DNA of 37,486 bases from Lachnospiraceae bacterium (GCA_910574715.1 CAJTCH010000026.1:30644-68129); one strand, 5' to 3'. Positions 23,753 to 32,579 are shown, counted from the first letter of the stretch. The notes: a model not told the origin generated them from the letters alone. Made by a program: numbers and translations.

Positions 23753-24102
23753 ATACTACTGTTGAAATGGGAATGTCCCATGCGGAAGGTACTGCACAAA
23801 ACCTTTTCACTTATTTTGCAGGCGGCCTTGTCCAAAATATTCCGGACCGGCTGCAAGATGGTTTTGTTAAGAGAGAACTCTCGGCAGGAGAATACATCGT
23901 TTGCAGAGTCGAAGCAGAAAATTTTGAGAATTTGGTGACGGTAGCTTTGGATCAGGCCAGCAAGTACCTTTTTGGTACATGGTTGCAGCACCACAGTCTG
24001 GCCACAGAGCCCTTCTCTGCAGAGAAGTATTACAGAGATGCGGAGGATATGGCCTACATGGAAATTTGGGTTAAGCCCCTGTCGCTGAAAAATAAAAGCT
24101 AA
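23740..24102 (+). pseudogene. AraC/GyrI-type regulator, C-terminal effector-domain fragment
   Basis: The 120 residues from 23740 are closely related to the end of the AraC regulator at 36503-37399. Shared stretches include AANLN, GMSH, PDRLQDGFVKRELSAGEYIV against PEQLPEGFVKQELLPGKYIV, VEAENFENLVTV and the WLxxHxLxTEPFSxEKY block. Here the tail continues normally to IWVKPLS. The HTH domains and first half of the effector domain are absent. No suitable start is present; the ATG at 23767 lacks a ribosome binding site. Confidence 0.75.
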
Positions 24103-24150
24103 GGAGGAAAATAGGGATGGATTGGAATTCGCTCTATTCAAAAGGAAAGA

Positions 24151-24258
24151 AGTTACTTTTGTAAGACAGTCAATAACCATGTAAGCAATCTGCGGAAGAA
24201 ACTGAAAATCACGCCGGATTCCCCGGACTACATCAAAAGCGTTGTTGGCGTTGGTTGA
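24151..24258 (+). pseudogene. OmpR-type response regulator, last residues only
   Basis: The frame TVNNHVSNLRKKLKITPDS followed by DYIKSVVGVG is the recognition-helix end of a winged-helix response regulator. The normal final GYRF is cut by a stop after VGVG, and nothing of the receiver is left. Its position before the penicillin-binding protein gene suggests that a two-component gene was once here. Confidence 0.6.
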
Positions 24259-24281
24259 ACAAATAATGAGTTCTGATTTTC

Positions 24282-24310
24282 TTGACACATAAATACTACA
24301 GGTGTAAGAT
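24282..24310 (+). promoter_or_regulatory. Promoter with BlaI/MecI-like operator for the penicillin-binding protein
   Basis: TTGACA (24282-24287) and TAAGAT (24305-24310) are 17 bases apart. The dyad TACAGGTGTA at 24297-24306 overlaps the -10 box; TACA-N2-TGTA is the core recognised by BlaI/MecI/CopY repressors. No blaI or blaR1 gene is in the window. Confidence 0.6.
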
Positions 24311-24396
24311 ATATGAAATAAAAGGTATTGTATCTACAGACGCAATGGAACATCCAACCGTACAGGTGGAATATTTTCAGGAGGATGGAGGCAGAT

Positions 24397-26550
24397 ATGG
24401 AAAGGAAAAGGAGGCAGCCTTACAAAAGGAATAAAAAGCGTATCCACATCGCTGCGGCTGTCCTGTCTGTAACCGCAGCATTTGCAGCAGTCTGCGGGAT
24501 TGTTTATTTCATGAGGGGCAGCGGCCGGGAGACGCCGGAAGAGCTTCTTGTCAGATATATGGAACAGATTGGGCAGCATAATTATGAGGAAATGTACCGG
24601 ATGACGGATCCGGCCCATTCCGCATATACGGACAAGGAAGCTTTTATAAAACGGAATTCTGCCATTTATGAGGGAATAGAGATTGAAAATGTCCGGGTCG
24701 AGGTTCTGGAAAATGACAGAAATAATAGCAGGGAACAGGATAGCGTAGCTTACCAGATGTCCTTTGACACCCTTGCCGGTAATCTCCGGTTTGAAAACGA
24801 AATGCAATTTACAGATACGGAGGATGGATATAAAATCATTTGGCATGACGGCCTGATCTTCCCGGAACTGGCTTCCGAAGACAAGGTGCGTATCGAATCA
24901 AGCCCGGCAGAGCGGGGGAAAATATTGGATCGGAATGAACGGATGCTTGCCGGGCCTGGAACCGCCTCATCAGTGGGACTCGTACCTGGAAGGCTGGAGG
25001 ATCGGGAAAATGCCTTACATCAGTTATCCAGGCTGTTGGACATGGATCCGGAAACAATCCGGAACTGTCTGGACGCAGCCTGGGTGACGGAGGATTCCTT
25101 CGTTCCGCTCAAAACGGTTCCGAAGGTCAGTGAGCTTGATCTGATGGCGCTGGATCCGAAGGAAGATGAGCTTGCGGAGAAAGCACGGCAAGATGTACTG
25201 CTTGCCATCCCGGGTGTCATGATCAGCGACGTGGAGGTGCGGACATATCCATTCGGTGCTGCAGCCGGGCATCTGACCGGCTATGTAAGAAATGTGACCG
25301 CCGAGGATCTGGAGGAGCATGCGGGGGAGGGTTACAACGAAAACAGCGTGATCGGCAAAAGCGGCCTGGAAGCACTGTTTGAAAAGGAATTGAAGGGGCA
25401 GGACGGATGCAGCATTTATATAGAAAGGGAGGATGGCCATAAAAAGTCTGTACTGGCGAATCTTCCGGTGCAAAACGGGCAGGACGTCCGGCTGACTATC
25501 GACATGCAGCTCCAGGAAGCTTTATATCAGCAGTTCCAGGAAGATCCAGGTTGCTCCGTTGCGATGGATCCTTGCTCGGGAGAGGTACTGGCGCTGGTCA
25601 GTACACCCTCCTTTGACAGCAATGAATTTATCCTGGGCCTGTCTGATGCCCGGTGGAATGCCCTCAATGAGGATGAACGAAAACCGTTGCTGAACCGTTT
25701 CCGGCAGATCTGGTGTCCCGGGTCTACGTTAAAGCCGGTCATTGCGTCCATCGGTTTGAAAACAGGTGCGGTCGATTGGCAGGAGGACTTTGGAAATGAG
25801 GGGCTGAGCTGGCAGAAGGACGCTACCTGGGGAGACTATTATATAACGACGCTTCATGCGTATGAGCCTGTGACCATGGAAAATGCTCTGATCTATTCGG
25901 ATAATATTTACTTTGCAAAAGCGGCGCTGGGGATTGGTGCAGATGTATTGGAACGAGAGCTGAACATCATGGGGTTTGGGGAGCAGATTCCCTTCGAGAT
26001 CGTGATGCCCCCATCACAGTATTCCAATACGGAGCATATCGAATCGGAGATTCAGCTTGCGGACAGCGGCTATGGCCAGGGGCAGATCCTGGTCAACCCA
26101 CTGCATATGGCCGGCTTGTATACAGCGTTCTGTAATGGGGGAAATGCATTGAAGCCGCGGCTGGTATATGAAGATGAAGCTGACATGGACGCGGGCAGCA
26201 ATACCGGTGCTGAAATCTGGCTTCCGCAGATTTTTTCGGTGGAAACTGCAGCGCAGGTTCTGGAAGGCATGAAAAAGGTGGTGAACAACCCGGAAGGAAC
26301 CGGCTATGCGGCACATCGTGAGGACATCGTGCTGGCCGGAAAAACCGGGACAGCAGAGATCAAGGCATCTGTGGAGGACACCGAAGGGACAGAGATCGGC
26401 TGGTTCGCCGTATTTACCGCAGAAAAGGACGCGGAGGATTCACTGCTGATCGTGAGTATGGTGGAGAATGTAAAAGAAATCGGCGGCAGCGGGTATGTAG
26501 TCAGTAAAGACAGGAACGCGCTGGATGCATATTGGGGGAGCGGACAGTAG
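24397..26550 (+). CDS. Class B penicillin-binding protein, MecA/PBP2a-like architecture
   Basis: The 717-residue protein has one N-terminal membrane anchor (about residues 13-35), an NTF2-like MecA_N-type domain (about 40-165), a PBP dimerisation domain and a C-terminal transpeptidase. All three active-site motifs are present: STLK with Ser443, SDN at 501-503 and KTGT at 649-652. It cross-links peptidoglycan outside the membrane; proteins with the MecA_N extension are often low-affinity, beta-lactam-tolerant enzymes. The ATG at 24397 is chosen because GGAGG lies five bases upstream; 24385 has no spacing. The BlaI-like operator in its promoter supports drug-induced expression. Resistance itself is inferred, not shown. 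Confidence 0.88.
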   Translation: MERKRRQPYKRNKKRIHIAAAVLSVTAAFAAVCGIVYFMRGSGRETPEELLVRYMEQIGQHNYEEMYRMTDPAHSAYTDKEAFIKRNSAIYEGIEIENVRVEVLENDRNNSREQDSVAYQMSFDTLAGNLRFENEMQFTDTEDGYKIIWHDGLIFPELASEDKVRIESSPAERGKILDRNERMLAGPGTASSVGLVPGRLEDRENALHQLSRLLDMDPETIRNCLDAAWVTEDSFVPLKTVPKVSELDLMALDPKEDELAEKARQDVLLAIPGVMISDVEVRTYPFGAAAGHLTGYVRNVTAEDLEEHAGEGYNENSVIGKSGLEALFEKELKGQDGCSIYIEREDGHKKSVLANLPVQNGQDVRLTIDMQLQEALYQQFQEDPGCSVAMDPCSGEVLALVSTPSFDSNEFILGLSDARWNALNEDERKPLLNRFRQIWCPGSTLKPVIASIGLKTGAVDWQEDFGNEGLSWQKDATWGDYYITTLHAYEPVTMENALIYSDNIYFAKAALGIGADVLERELNIMGFGEQIPFEIVMPPSQYSNTEHIESEIQLADSGYGQGQILVNPLHMAGLYTAFCNGGNALKPRLVYEDEADMDAGSNTGAEIWLPQIFSVETAAQVLEGMKKVVNNPEGTGYAAHREDIVLAGKTGTAEIKASVEDTEGTEIGWFAVFTAEKDAEDSLLIVSMVENVKEIGGSGYVVSKDRNALDAYWGSGQ

Positions 26551-26565
26551 GTGGTTTACTGTCCG
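26541..26565. terminator. Hairpin at the end of the penicillin-binding protein gene
   Basis: CGGACAGTA (26541-26549) and TACTGTCCG (26557-26565) form a perfect nine-pair stem overlapping the stop codon. It has no T run, so it may be a weak terminator or RNA-stabilising hairpin between convergent genes. Confidence 0.45.
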
Positions 26566-26598
26566 TTCTAAAACTTCCGCATAAATGGGGGCGGCTTG

Positions 26599-27597
26599 TT
26601 ATGCTTTGAAATATGATAAAATTTTATCCCAATACGCTTCTAAGGTTTTAGGATCGGAATTGAAGATTTCGTGCTTACTCCCCTTTACCCGGATAAGCTT
26701 TGCATCTATACGTTTCCTTCTGCATAATTTTTTCACAAACCGTTCCTGTTCCTTTTTAGAAACATAGGTCTCGTTTTCTGCCTGAAAAATCCTTGTGGGG
26801 CAGGAAATCCGACGCCATGCTTTCTTTTGAAGATTACGGTTTAACCGGTGCGACTGCCAAAGCCACCCATAGGAGGCTGCGTTCATCTGAAATAACGGCT
26901 CCTTGCTGCGTTTTTCCTGATAATACAGGAATCTGCATTGAGAAGCGGACGCACTGTCGGCATATTGCTCCGTTCCATCATAAGGGTGGTTTCCCGGCAG
27001 ATAGCGTTCTTCCCCGCCGGCCATACAGAACACCTTTGCAATGAGGCATGCCAATGGCCAGGGGGTCGGAGCAGTGTTTGGGCGTATCATTGGTGAAGAG
27101 AGGATAAGCCTGGAATAGAGCCGGGGATCCTGCGCGGCTGCACATGCGGCGATTCCGCCGCCCATAGAGTGGCCGTACAGGCATATGGGAAGGCCGGGAA
27201 ATTCCTGTGCCGCAATGCGGCTTACGAAGAGCAGGTCCTCTACATATCTTTTATAGTCATCAATATGTACCAGAGAAAAATCTTCAGTATTACTGCATAA
27301 TCTGTAGCTGCGGCCGTGTCCGCAGTGTTCCGGCATGAAGACATGATACCCGCCGCGGAGAAAGTAATAGATATTTTCCAGATGCTTATCAGTTGTCTCT
27401 GTATAGCCGTGGGACAGGATGACAATCCCCTGCGGATGGTCTGCAAGGCAGCGCAGGTAAAAAATCTTTTTTCCCTTTTCCCGCTCACAGTAATTTTCAG
27501 TTTTCCTCTCTGCAAGATAGGGCAGAACCATCGACGCCATCCTTTCCGCATATTTTTCTGCCGGTATGATCAGATTATGAATTGTTCTTTTATCCAT
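26599..27597 (-). CDS. Alpha/beta hydrolase, lysophospholipase-like
   Basis: The 332-residue protein has the alpha/beta hydrolase core: oxyanion strand VILSHGYTETTD, nucleophile elbow GHSMGG with Ser144, and the catalytic His in KGSKHEIFN near the C-terminus. The acid position reads AENETYVS, where relatives have D-D/D-x-x-V, so the usual Asp may be replaced. It belongs to the serine aminopeptidase S33/PldB-like group that acts on lysophospholipids or monoacylglycerols. The start at 27597 (MDKRT) follows AAAGGAG; 27627 does not. It is the last gene of the TetR-MFS-hydrolase operon, 32 bases after the transporter. Confidence 0.82.
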   Translation of the reverse strand: MDKRTIHNLIIPAEKYAERMASMVLPYLAERKTENYCEREKGKKIFYLRCLADHPQGIVILSHGYTETTDKHLENIYYFLRGGYHVFMPEHCGHGRSYRLCSNTEDFSLVHIDDYKRYVEDLLFVSRIAAQEFPGLPICLYGHSMGGGIAACAAAQDPRLYSRLILSSPMIRPNTAPTPWPLACLIAKVFCMAGGEERYLPGNHPYDGTEQYADSASASQCRFLYYQEKRSKEPLFQMNAASYGWLWQSHRLNRNLQKKAWRRISCPTRIFQAENETYVSKKEQERFVKKLCRRKRIDAKLIRVKGSKHEIFNSDPKTLEAYWDKILSYFKA

Positions 27598-27629
27598 TTT
27601 ATGAATCTCCTTTGTAACCATTTGCACAG

Positions 27630-28979
27630 TTACCGTATATCCTGGTTGATTTTGTTTTCATCATAAAACAGGAATACAATTCCACCTAAAAAGCAGAAGC
27701 ATGCGGCTGAAAATGCTGCAATACGGTATCCAGTCCCCGATGCATTCCCAATTGTAGAAACCGCTGTAAACAGGAGCATAGAGAGGCTCTGGCCCAGCTT
27801 AAAGGCAAAAGTCCTTGCGGCATAGAACATGCCTTCCCGGTTGCTGCCGCTGCGCTTCGCATCGCTCTGGGCAATGTCGGCGACTACTGCCTGCGGAAGG
27901 ATTCCAAAGACCGCCATGGGCAACGAAGCCGCAATCATAAGGAGCAGGCCCTGCGCATTGGCGGAAATAAACGAGATCCTTCCAAGGAATCCGGTATAAA
28001 GATAGGATAACGAAAAGATTACAAATGCCACAACTATCAGTTTTTTCTTGCCAAGCTTCGGCGCCAGCTTATTGATTGGGATATAAAATATCAGTGACAA
28101 TGCCGTCATGCCTACAAAATAGAGCGTGGTCATTGTTTCCGGAAGCTTCAGCAGGCTGGTGACGAAAAACGGAAGGCCTGTCTGGAACATGGTAATGGCA
28201 ATCCAGTACAGGATGTCTGAACCTACGAATTTCCGGAATTCTCCGTTGCGGAATGTGGAAACAAGAGAAGAAAACGCAGTATCCTGTGAAGGGACGGTAT
28301 TGACATATTCTTTTTCGCGTATGGACCAGACCGGTATCTGCATACAGAAAAATGCGATGACAGCCATAATTGTGAATGTTGTGCGGATAGCACCTACACG
28401 GCCAAATACCGGGATCAGAGTTCCCCAGATGACCGGCGCCAGATAGGCGACTGCGGTTCCTGCAATAAAAGTAAAAGAAATTACAGTGGAAATATTTAAG
28501 CGTTCCTGCTGGTTGTGCCCCAACTCCGGAATCAGGGCATTATACGGTGTACAGTAAGCTGTAATTGACAGATAATATACCAGTACCATTACGAACAGGA
28601 AAATGGCATTGGCCCAACTGTTCCTGTTGACCGGGGACCAGAATATCAGTATGGTAGACAGAGAAAGAGGCAGGGCCGCCCATTTCAAAAATGGGATTCG
28701 CCGGCCATTTTCAGAGGTACAGCGGTCTGAAAGCGATGCGATCAACGGATCTGTGAATGCGTCAAAAAGCCGTCCGAAGGCAGTAATGCCCCCGATTACC
28801 GTAAAGATTCCGAGAATAACCAACCCCTGGGGAATAAACAGCGGCTGTCCCTGTGCCACAGACACCTCATCCGGCTGATAAAAGTATACCAGCCAATTAG
28901 AAATCAGACCAGACAGTAAAGACCATCCAAACTGTCCGGCTGCGAAAAGCCATATTTTACCTGTAGATAGTGATTTCAT
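27630..28979 (-). CDS. MFS transporter, GPH (glycoside-pentoside-hexuronide:cation symporter) type
   Basis: The 449-residue protein has about 12 membrane segments. The GPH signature is seen in FGRLFDAFTDPLIASLSDR (about residues 66-84), with RRIPFLKW following, and the second half has the expected KLGKKKL loop. GPH members such as MelB import sugars or glycosides with Na+ or H+; others export or import drugs and lipids. Partnership with a lysophospholipase-like hydrolase and a TetR regulator suggests a lipid-like or glycosidic substrate, but this is inference. AAGGAGG lies six bases before the ATG at 28979. Confidence 0.85.
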   Translation of the reverse strand: MKSLSTGKIWLFAAGQFGWSLLSGLISNWLVYFYQPDEVSVAQGQPLFIPQGLVILGIFTVIGGITAFGRLFDAFTDPLIASLSDRCTSENGRRIPFLKWAALPLSLSTILIFWSPVNRNSWANAIFLFVMVLVYYLSITAYCTPYNALIPELGHNQQERLNISTVISFTFIAGTAVAYLAPVIWGTLIPVFGRVGAIRTTFTIMAVIAFFCMQIPVWSIREKEYVNTVPSQDTAFSSLVSTFRNGEFRKFVGSDILYWIAITMFQTGLPFFVTSLLKLPETMTTLYFVGMTALSLIFYIPINKLAPKLGKKKLIVVAFVIFSLSYLYTGFLGRISFISANAQGLLLMIAASLPMAVFGILPQAVVADIAQSDAKRSGSNREGMFYAARTFAFKLGQSLSMLLFTAVSTIGNASGTGYRIAAFSAACFCFLGGIVFLFYDENKINQDIR

Positions 28980-29007
28980 ATGTATCCTCCTTGTTCCCTC
29001 TATGTTA

Positions 29008-29661
29008 TCATTCTTTTGCTGCCAAGCCCTTAAGGAGCAGATTGCCCGCAATCTCTACCTGCAATGCCAGGCCGACCCGCTCGTCAGATGAAAGGATGTG
29101 CCCATTTAAGGACAGCTTCTGCATCAGACTTATCAGCGTATGTGTCACGGAAAAATATATTTCATCTGCTGTATATGAAAAGGCCAGGCTTCCGTCCCTG
29201 AGACCCTTTTCCAGGGCATTTGTCATATAAGGCTTCAGATTCAGAATGTATTCTTCATATTCGCCCAGCCGTTCTTTTGAAATGTGATATCTTTGGACAA
29301 AGATATCAAACTCCTGGAGAAATTTCAGAAATAGAAGTTCCTCCTGGAAAATCTCTGAAAAGATATGGAAAATACATTCCATCTGTTGGAGTCCGCTTAG
29401 TTTCTGATATGCGATTTGGGACAGGGACTCCAGATATTTCCCTGCAACCTTCTGCCAGTATGCAATCCCTGCCGAGATCGCAAGCTGGGCTTTGGTTTCA
29501 AAATAACGGTAGATTGTAGCTGGTCCGACACCGGCGGCTTTCGCAATCTCCTCCACCGATGTGTCTTCAATCCCTTTTTCACAGAACAGCTTTAGAGCAG
29601 TGTGAAGTATCTGCTGTGTGCGCTGCTCCATCCGCTGTTTCCGAATCATAGATTCTCCCAT
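29008..29661 (-). CDS. TetR-family transcriptional regulator
   Basis: The 217-residue protein has the typical N-terminal TetR HTH: QQILHTALKLFCEKGIEDTS, then VEEIAKAAGVGPATIYRYFETK at about residues 35-58. The C-terminal 140 residues are an all-helical ligand and dimerisation domain that has no clear subfamily. AGGAGAG precedes the ATG at 29661. It is the first gene of an operon with the MFS transporter and hydrolase, and a 17-bp dyad covers the -10 box of its own promoter, so it very likely represses the operon until a ligand binds. Confidence 0.87.
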   Translation of the reverse strand: MGESMIRKQRMEQRTQQILHTALKLFCEKGIEDTSVEEIAKAAGVGPATIYRYFETKAQLAISAGIAYWQKVAGKYLESLSQIAYQKLSGLQQMECIFHIFSEIFQEELLFLKFLQEFDIFVQRYHISKERLGEYEEYILNLKPYMTNALEKGLRDGSLAFSYTADEIYFSVTHTLISLMQKLSLNGHILSSDERVGLALQVEIAGNLLLKGLAAKE

Positions 29662-29691
29662 AAAGAATCTCTCCTGTCTGTCTGGATTTTA

Positions 29692-29728
29692 TGATAGTTA
29701 TACTATCACTTTTTTTGATTAATGTCAA
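29692..29728 (-). promoter_or_regulatory. Promoter and TetR operator of the tetR-MFS-hydrolase operon
   Basis: On the minus strand TTGACA (29723-29728) and TAGTAT (29700-29705) are 17 bases apart. The dyad TGATAGTTATACTATCA at 29692-29708, with perfect 7-bp arms, covers the -10 box. A repressor bound there would block RNA polymerase. Confidence 0.75.
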
Positions 29729-29807
29729 TGAAAGTTGCTTTTTCTATACCTGCATGATAACATTTATATCAAATCAGCAGAAAACATCCTGAAAAGAGGA
29801 ACGAGAG

Positions 29808-32276
29808 ATGAATGAACAGATATATGGTTATATCAGCAGTATCGTAACTGGTCTTGTTACAAATGGGATACAGGGGATATTTGACTATATTACAAAAGAA
29901 AACCTGCAGGACAGGATTACAAATGTGATTGAGACTGCACAGGAGATATATGAAAAGGAGTATCAATGCAGTAATAGCAGTCTATTTATATGGCAGAAAA
30001 ACATTGAGTTTTATACGCAGTGGTTGATGGAAGGTTTCCTTCCAAGAAAGGATGTATTTCCCCCTGTCCAGTATGGTGAAAAGGCGGACAGTATCGTTAC
30101 GCCGGAAGAAGTGGATTTTATTTACCGCCATATGGATAGGCTGGTAAAGAATGATCCGGAACTACGAAGTCTCCATGCCTCTATCGTGTGTGATGATATA
30201 TACCGGATGTTGGAGGGAAAAGAAAAGTCAGAATGTAACCAGGATTACTATGGTTATGTCAAAAGCTACGGAAGTGTATTGTTTCTGCATAAGGCAGAAG
30301 ACAAAAGGGCTATTACTTTGAAGGATACATATGTCAGGCCGGATTATGATATTGCACCCCGCAGTTCCATGAGATTATGGGAAAGTCGGCCAGATATTGA
30401 GAAGCTTCTGGCTGAGTTTCCGGCGGATAGGAAAAACCGTGTTATGGTGATGGAAGGTGATGCTGGTGTAGGAAAAAGCAGCTTGATTTCACATCTTGCT
30501 TTCGGCAATGAGAAGGCCATGCAAGAATCCGAAAACGGCATATTTGACGGATGCGCAATGTTTTGTGTCCGTTTGAGGAATCTGACTATGAGCAAAAAGT
30601 TTATAGAAGCACCGGTTAAGGGCATTTTGGGAGAGCTGGGATTTGAGACATATGAAGTGTTTGCAGAAAAGGCAGGGAAATCGGTCTTATTTCTGGATGG
30701 GTTTGATGAATTATGTATGATTGACGGAATGACGGACTTTGCGGAGCAGATTTTGAGCGAAATCATCAGAGGATTCTCGGAAAGCCATATTATCATAACA
30801 ACGAGGCCCAAATTTATTGATGTATTAAAACTGAAAGAGGAGGGAATCGGCACCGGCATCGCCTATGTATTGTTAAAGCATTTCAATGCGGGAAAGCGGG
30901 AGGAATGGATTGAAAAATACCGGAAGGTGTGTGACCGGGAAGAATTTCCGCGGCTTGATCGGATCCTTGGGATTGAGGACGATTCTTCGGATGGAATCTG
31001 TGATACCCCGTTGGCTCTATATATGCTTGCGGCAGGGAAGATTACGGATGAGGCATGGGATAATCCATGGGTCTTATACCATCAGATATTTTCTGTGGAG
31101 CTGAGCAACACGGAGTATAACAAGCTGTTTTCAAGGGATTCCTATACACATATGATTAGCAGGTATAAGGATGTTTTGTATCGGGTTGGCGCTGAGATTG
31201 CTTATAAAATGTATGCGACCGGGAATAAGAAGCTGTATGTAACACAGGATGATATCGGGGAAATCATACGCGGCCTGCAGCTGGAATCAAAACAGACAGG
31301 GCAGATTGTAAGACGGTGTTATGCGCTTTGTAATTATTGGAAAAATGATGGTAAAAGAGGCGTTGCTGAATTTTATCACAATAATATAAGAGATTTCTTC
31401 CTGTGTGAAAAGATATTTTATGAGCTTGAAACCATTTATCAGTCTTTTGATGAAGAATGCATGAGGGATGAGCAGAAGCGTAGTACGGTCATTGAAGCAT
31501 TTATCTGTGCTTTCAGCCGTCTGTTTGCTGATTCAGATGTCAGTGATAAGGTATCTGAGTTTATCTATTACAGATCTTTGTATAAGATGTTATCTAACGA
31601 GGAAGAAGAATTTATCCGGCAGGAATTAAAGTACCAGTTTTTAGGTTATTTTTTTGAGAAGATGTTCTTCCATGGTGCGGTTCATGATTACCGGTATGAT
31701 GGGAAACGCAGCCTGTTTCAGGAAAATATAAATGTATTAAGGTGCATAGTGCAGATATACAGACATATTTATGAACCATATGCCGTCAGGGGAAAGAAAC
31801 GGTTGGAATGGTTTTTTAATGCAGGTTCAGAAATGAATGATATGGAGGGGCTGCCGTTTTTGTTCAAGCCTGTTTTTATCAGGACGCCTGTAACAATAAC
31901 GTCAGATTACAGTATTCCGGTTGCAGGATATGCCAATTTTAATTTGTTTGATATGAAAAAGGCAGATTTACGGTATGGGATGTTTAATCATTCAAAGTTT
32001 TTGAGCTGTGATTTCTCGGATACGATTCTTGCAAGTACAGATTTCTCAAATGCGATGCTGGTAAACTGTAATTTTGAGAATGCGGATTTTAGGTTTTCAA
32101 GTCTGGCAGGAGCAAACATTAAGGGTAGTAAGTTTGACAACTGTATTCTCTCTGGAACAACTCTTCCAGATGGATTTTGTTCTAATGTAAATGAGGAACA
32201 GATGGAACATTTAAAGAAATTGTTGCAGGCTGCGGATGAAGGATCGGCTTCGATGGACGGCGGAGTGAAAGAGTGA
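29808..32276 (+). CDS. NACHT-domain STAND NTPase with C-terminal pentapeptide repeats (NLR-like, candidate anti-phage protein)
   Basis: The 822-residue protein has three parts. Residues 1 to about 190 are helical and match no effector I know. A NACHT NTPase follows: ITLKDTYVRPDY leads in, Walker A is GDAGVGKSS (Gly217-Ser225), Walker B LFLDGFDE with Asp297 and the extra Asp300-Glu301 pair typical of NACHT, and sensor 1 is IIITTRP. Helical winged and arm regions run to about 700. Residues about 710-790 are A(D/N)-L/F-x-x pentapeptide repeats (KADLRYGMF, CDFSDTIL, TDFSNAML, CNFENADF). Bacterial NACHT proteins are known phage-defence NLRs in which the C-terminus senses and the N-terminus kills. 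Here the repeats would be sensor and the helical domain effector; this is inference. Confidence 0.85.
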   Translation: MNEQIYGYISSIVTGLVTNGIQGIFDYITKENLQDRITNVIETAQEIYEKEYQCSNSSLFIWQKNIEFYTQWLMEGFLPRKDVFPPVQYGEKADSIVTPEEVDFIYRHMDRLVKNDPELRSLHASIVCDDIYRMLEGKEKSECNQDYYGYVKSYGSVLFLHKAEDKRAITLKDTYVRPDYDIAPRSSMRLWESRPDIEKLLAEFPADRKNRVMVMEGDAGVGKSSLISHLAFGNEKAMQESENGIFDGCAMFCVRLRNLTMSKKFIEAPVKGILGELGFETYEVFAEKAGKSVLFLDGFDELCMIDGMTDFAEQILSEIIRGFSESHIIITTRPKFIDVLKLKEEGIGTGIAYVLLKHFNAGKREEWIEKYRKVCDREEFPRLDRILGIEDDSSDGICDTPLALYMLAAGKITDEAWDNPWVLYHQIFSVELSNTEYNKLFSRDSYTHMISRYKDVLYRVGAEIAYKMYATGNKKLYVTQDDIGEIIRGLQLESKQTGQIVRRCYALCNYWKNDGKRGVAEFYHNNIRDFFLCEKIFYELETIYQSFDEECMRDEQKRSTVIEAFICAFSRLFADSDVSDKVSEFIYYRSLYKMLSNEEEEFIRQELKYQFLGYFFEKMFFHGAVHDYRYDGKRSLFQENINVLRCIVQIYRHIYEPYAVRGKKRLEWFFNAGSEMNDMEGLPFLFKPVFIRTPVTITSDYSIPVAGYANFNLFDMKKADLRYGMFNHSKFLSCDFSDTILASTDFSNAMLVNCNFENADFRFSSLAGANIKGSKFDNCILSGTTLPDGFCSNVNEEQMEHLKKLLQAADEGSASMDGGVKE

Positions 32277-32314
32277 GTCAGATTTTAAAACGAGTTTAAC
32301 AGGAGGTTGGAGAT

Positions 32315-32416
32315 TTGAGTGAGCAAGGATTTACAAAGAGGGACTGGATAGACGTCTTGCCCGACCCGGAACTAATCCAATCCTTATTAAACCTTAAAGG
32401 AAAAGCTGCCATCTGA
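32315..32416 (+). pseudogene. Small gene after the NACHT gene, frameshifted
   Basis: A strong AGGAGG (32301-32306) lies eight bases before TTG at 32315. The frame encodes 33 residues (MSEQGFTKRDWIDVLPDPEL and 13 more) and stops at 32416. One base fewer in the A run near 32400 would open a continuation with LPSDNTIEGSTNFGRFIENF up to 32492, and after that stop the same frame reads on for about 28 further codons (RARWIVSSALKAFEVK). A single-base deletion and a stop thus appear to have broken a gene of about 90 residues or more. I do not recognise the protein. It begins 38 bases after the NACHT gene and could have been its partner. Confidence 0.4.
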
Positions 32417-32579
32417 TAATACGATAGAAGGAAGCACCAACTTTGGTAGATTTATTGAGAATTTTTCAACAGATGATGAATACGGGGAGTGAAGTCGGGC
32501 GAGATGGATTGTAAGTTCTGCTCTAAAGGCTTTTGAGGTAAAGTCAATATGCATGCAAGACTGCAATATATGAAAAACT

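Noticed and set aside
30344..30859. 171-codon minus-strand open frame within the NACHT gene
   Set aside because: Antisense shadow of the Walker region; Ser/Pro/Ile-rich with no start signal.
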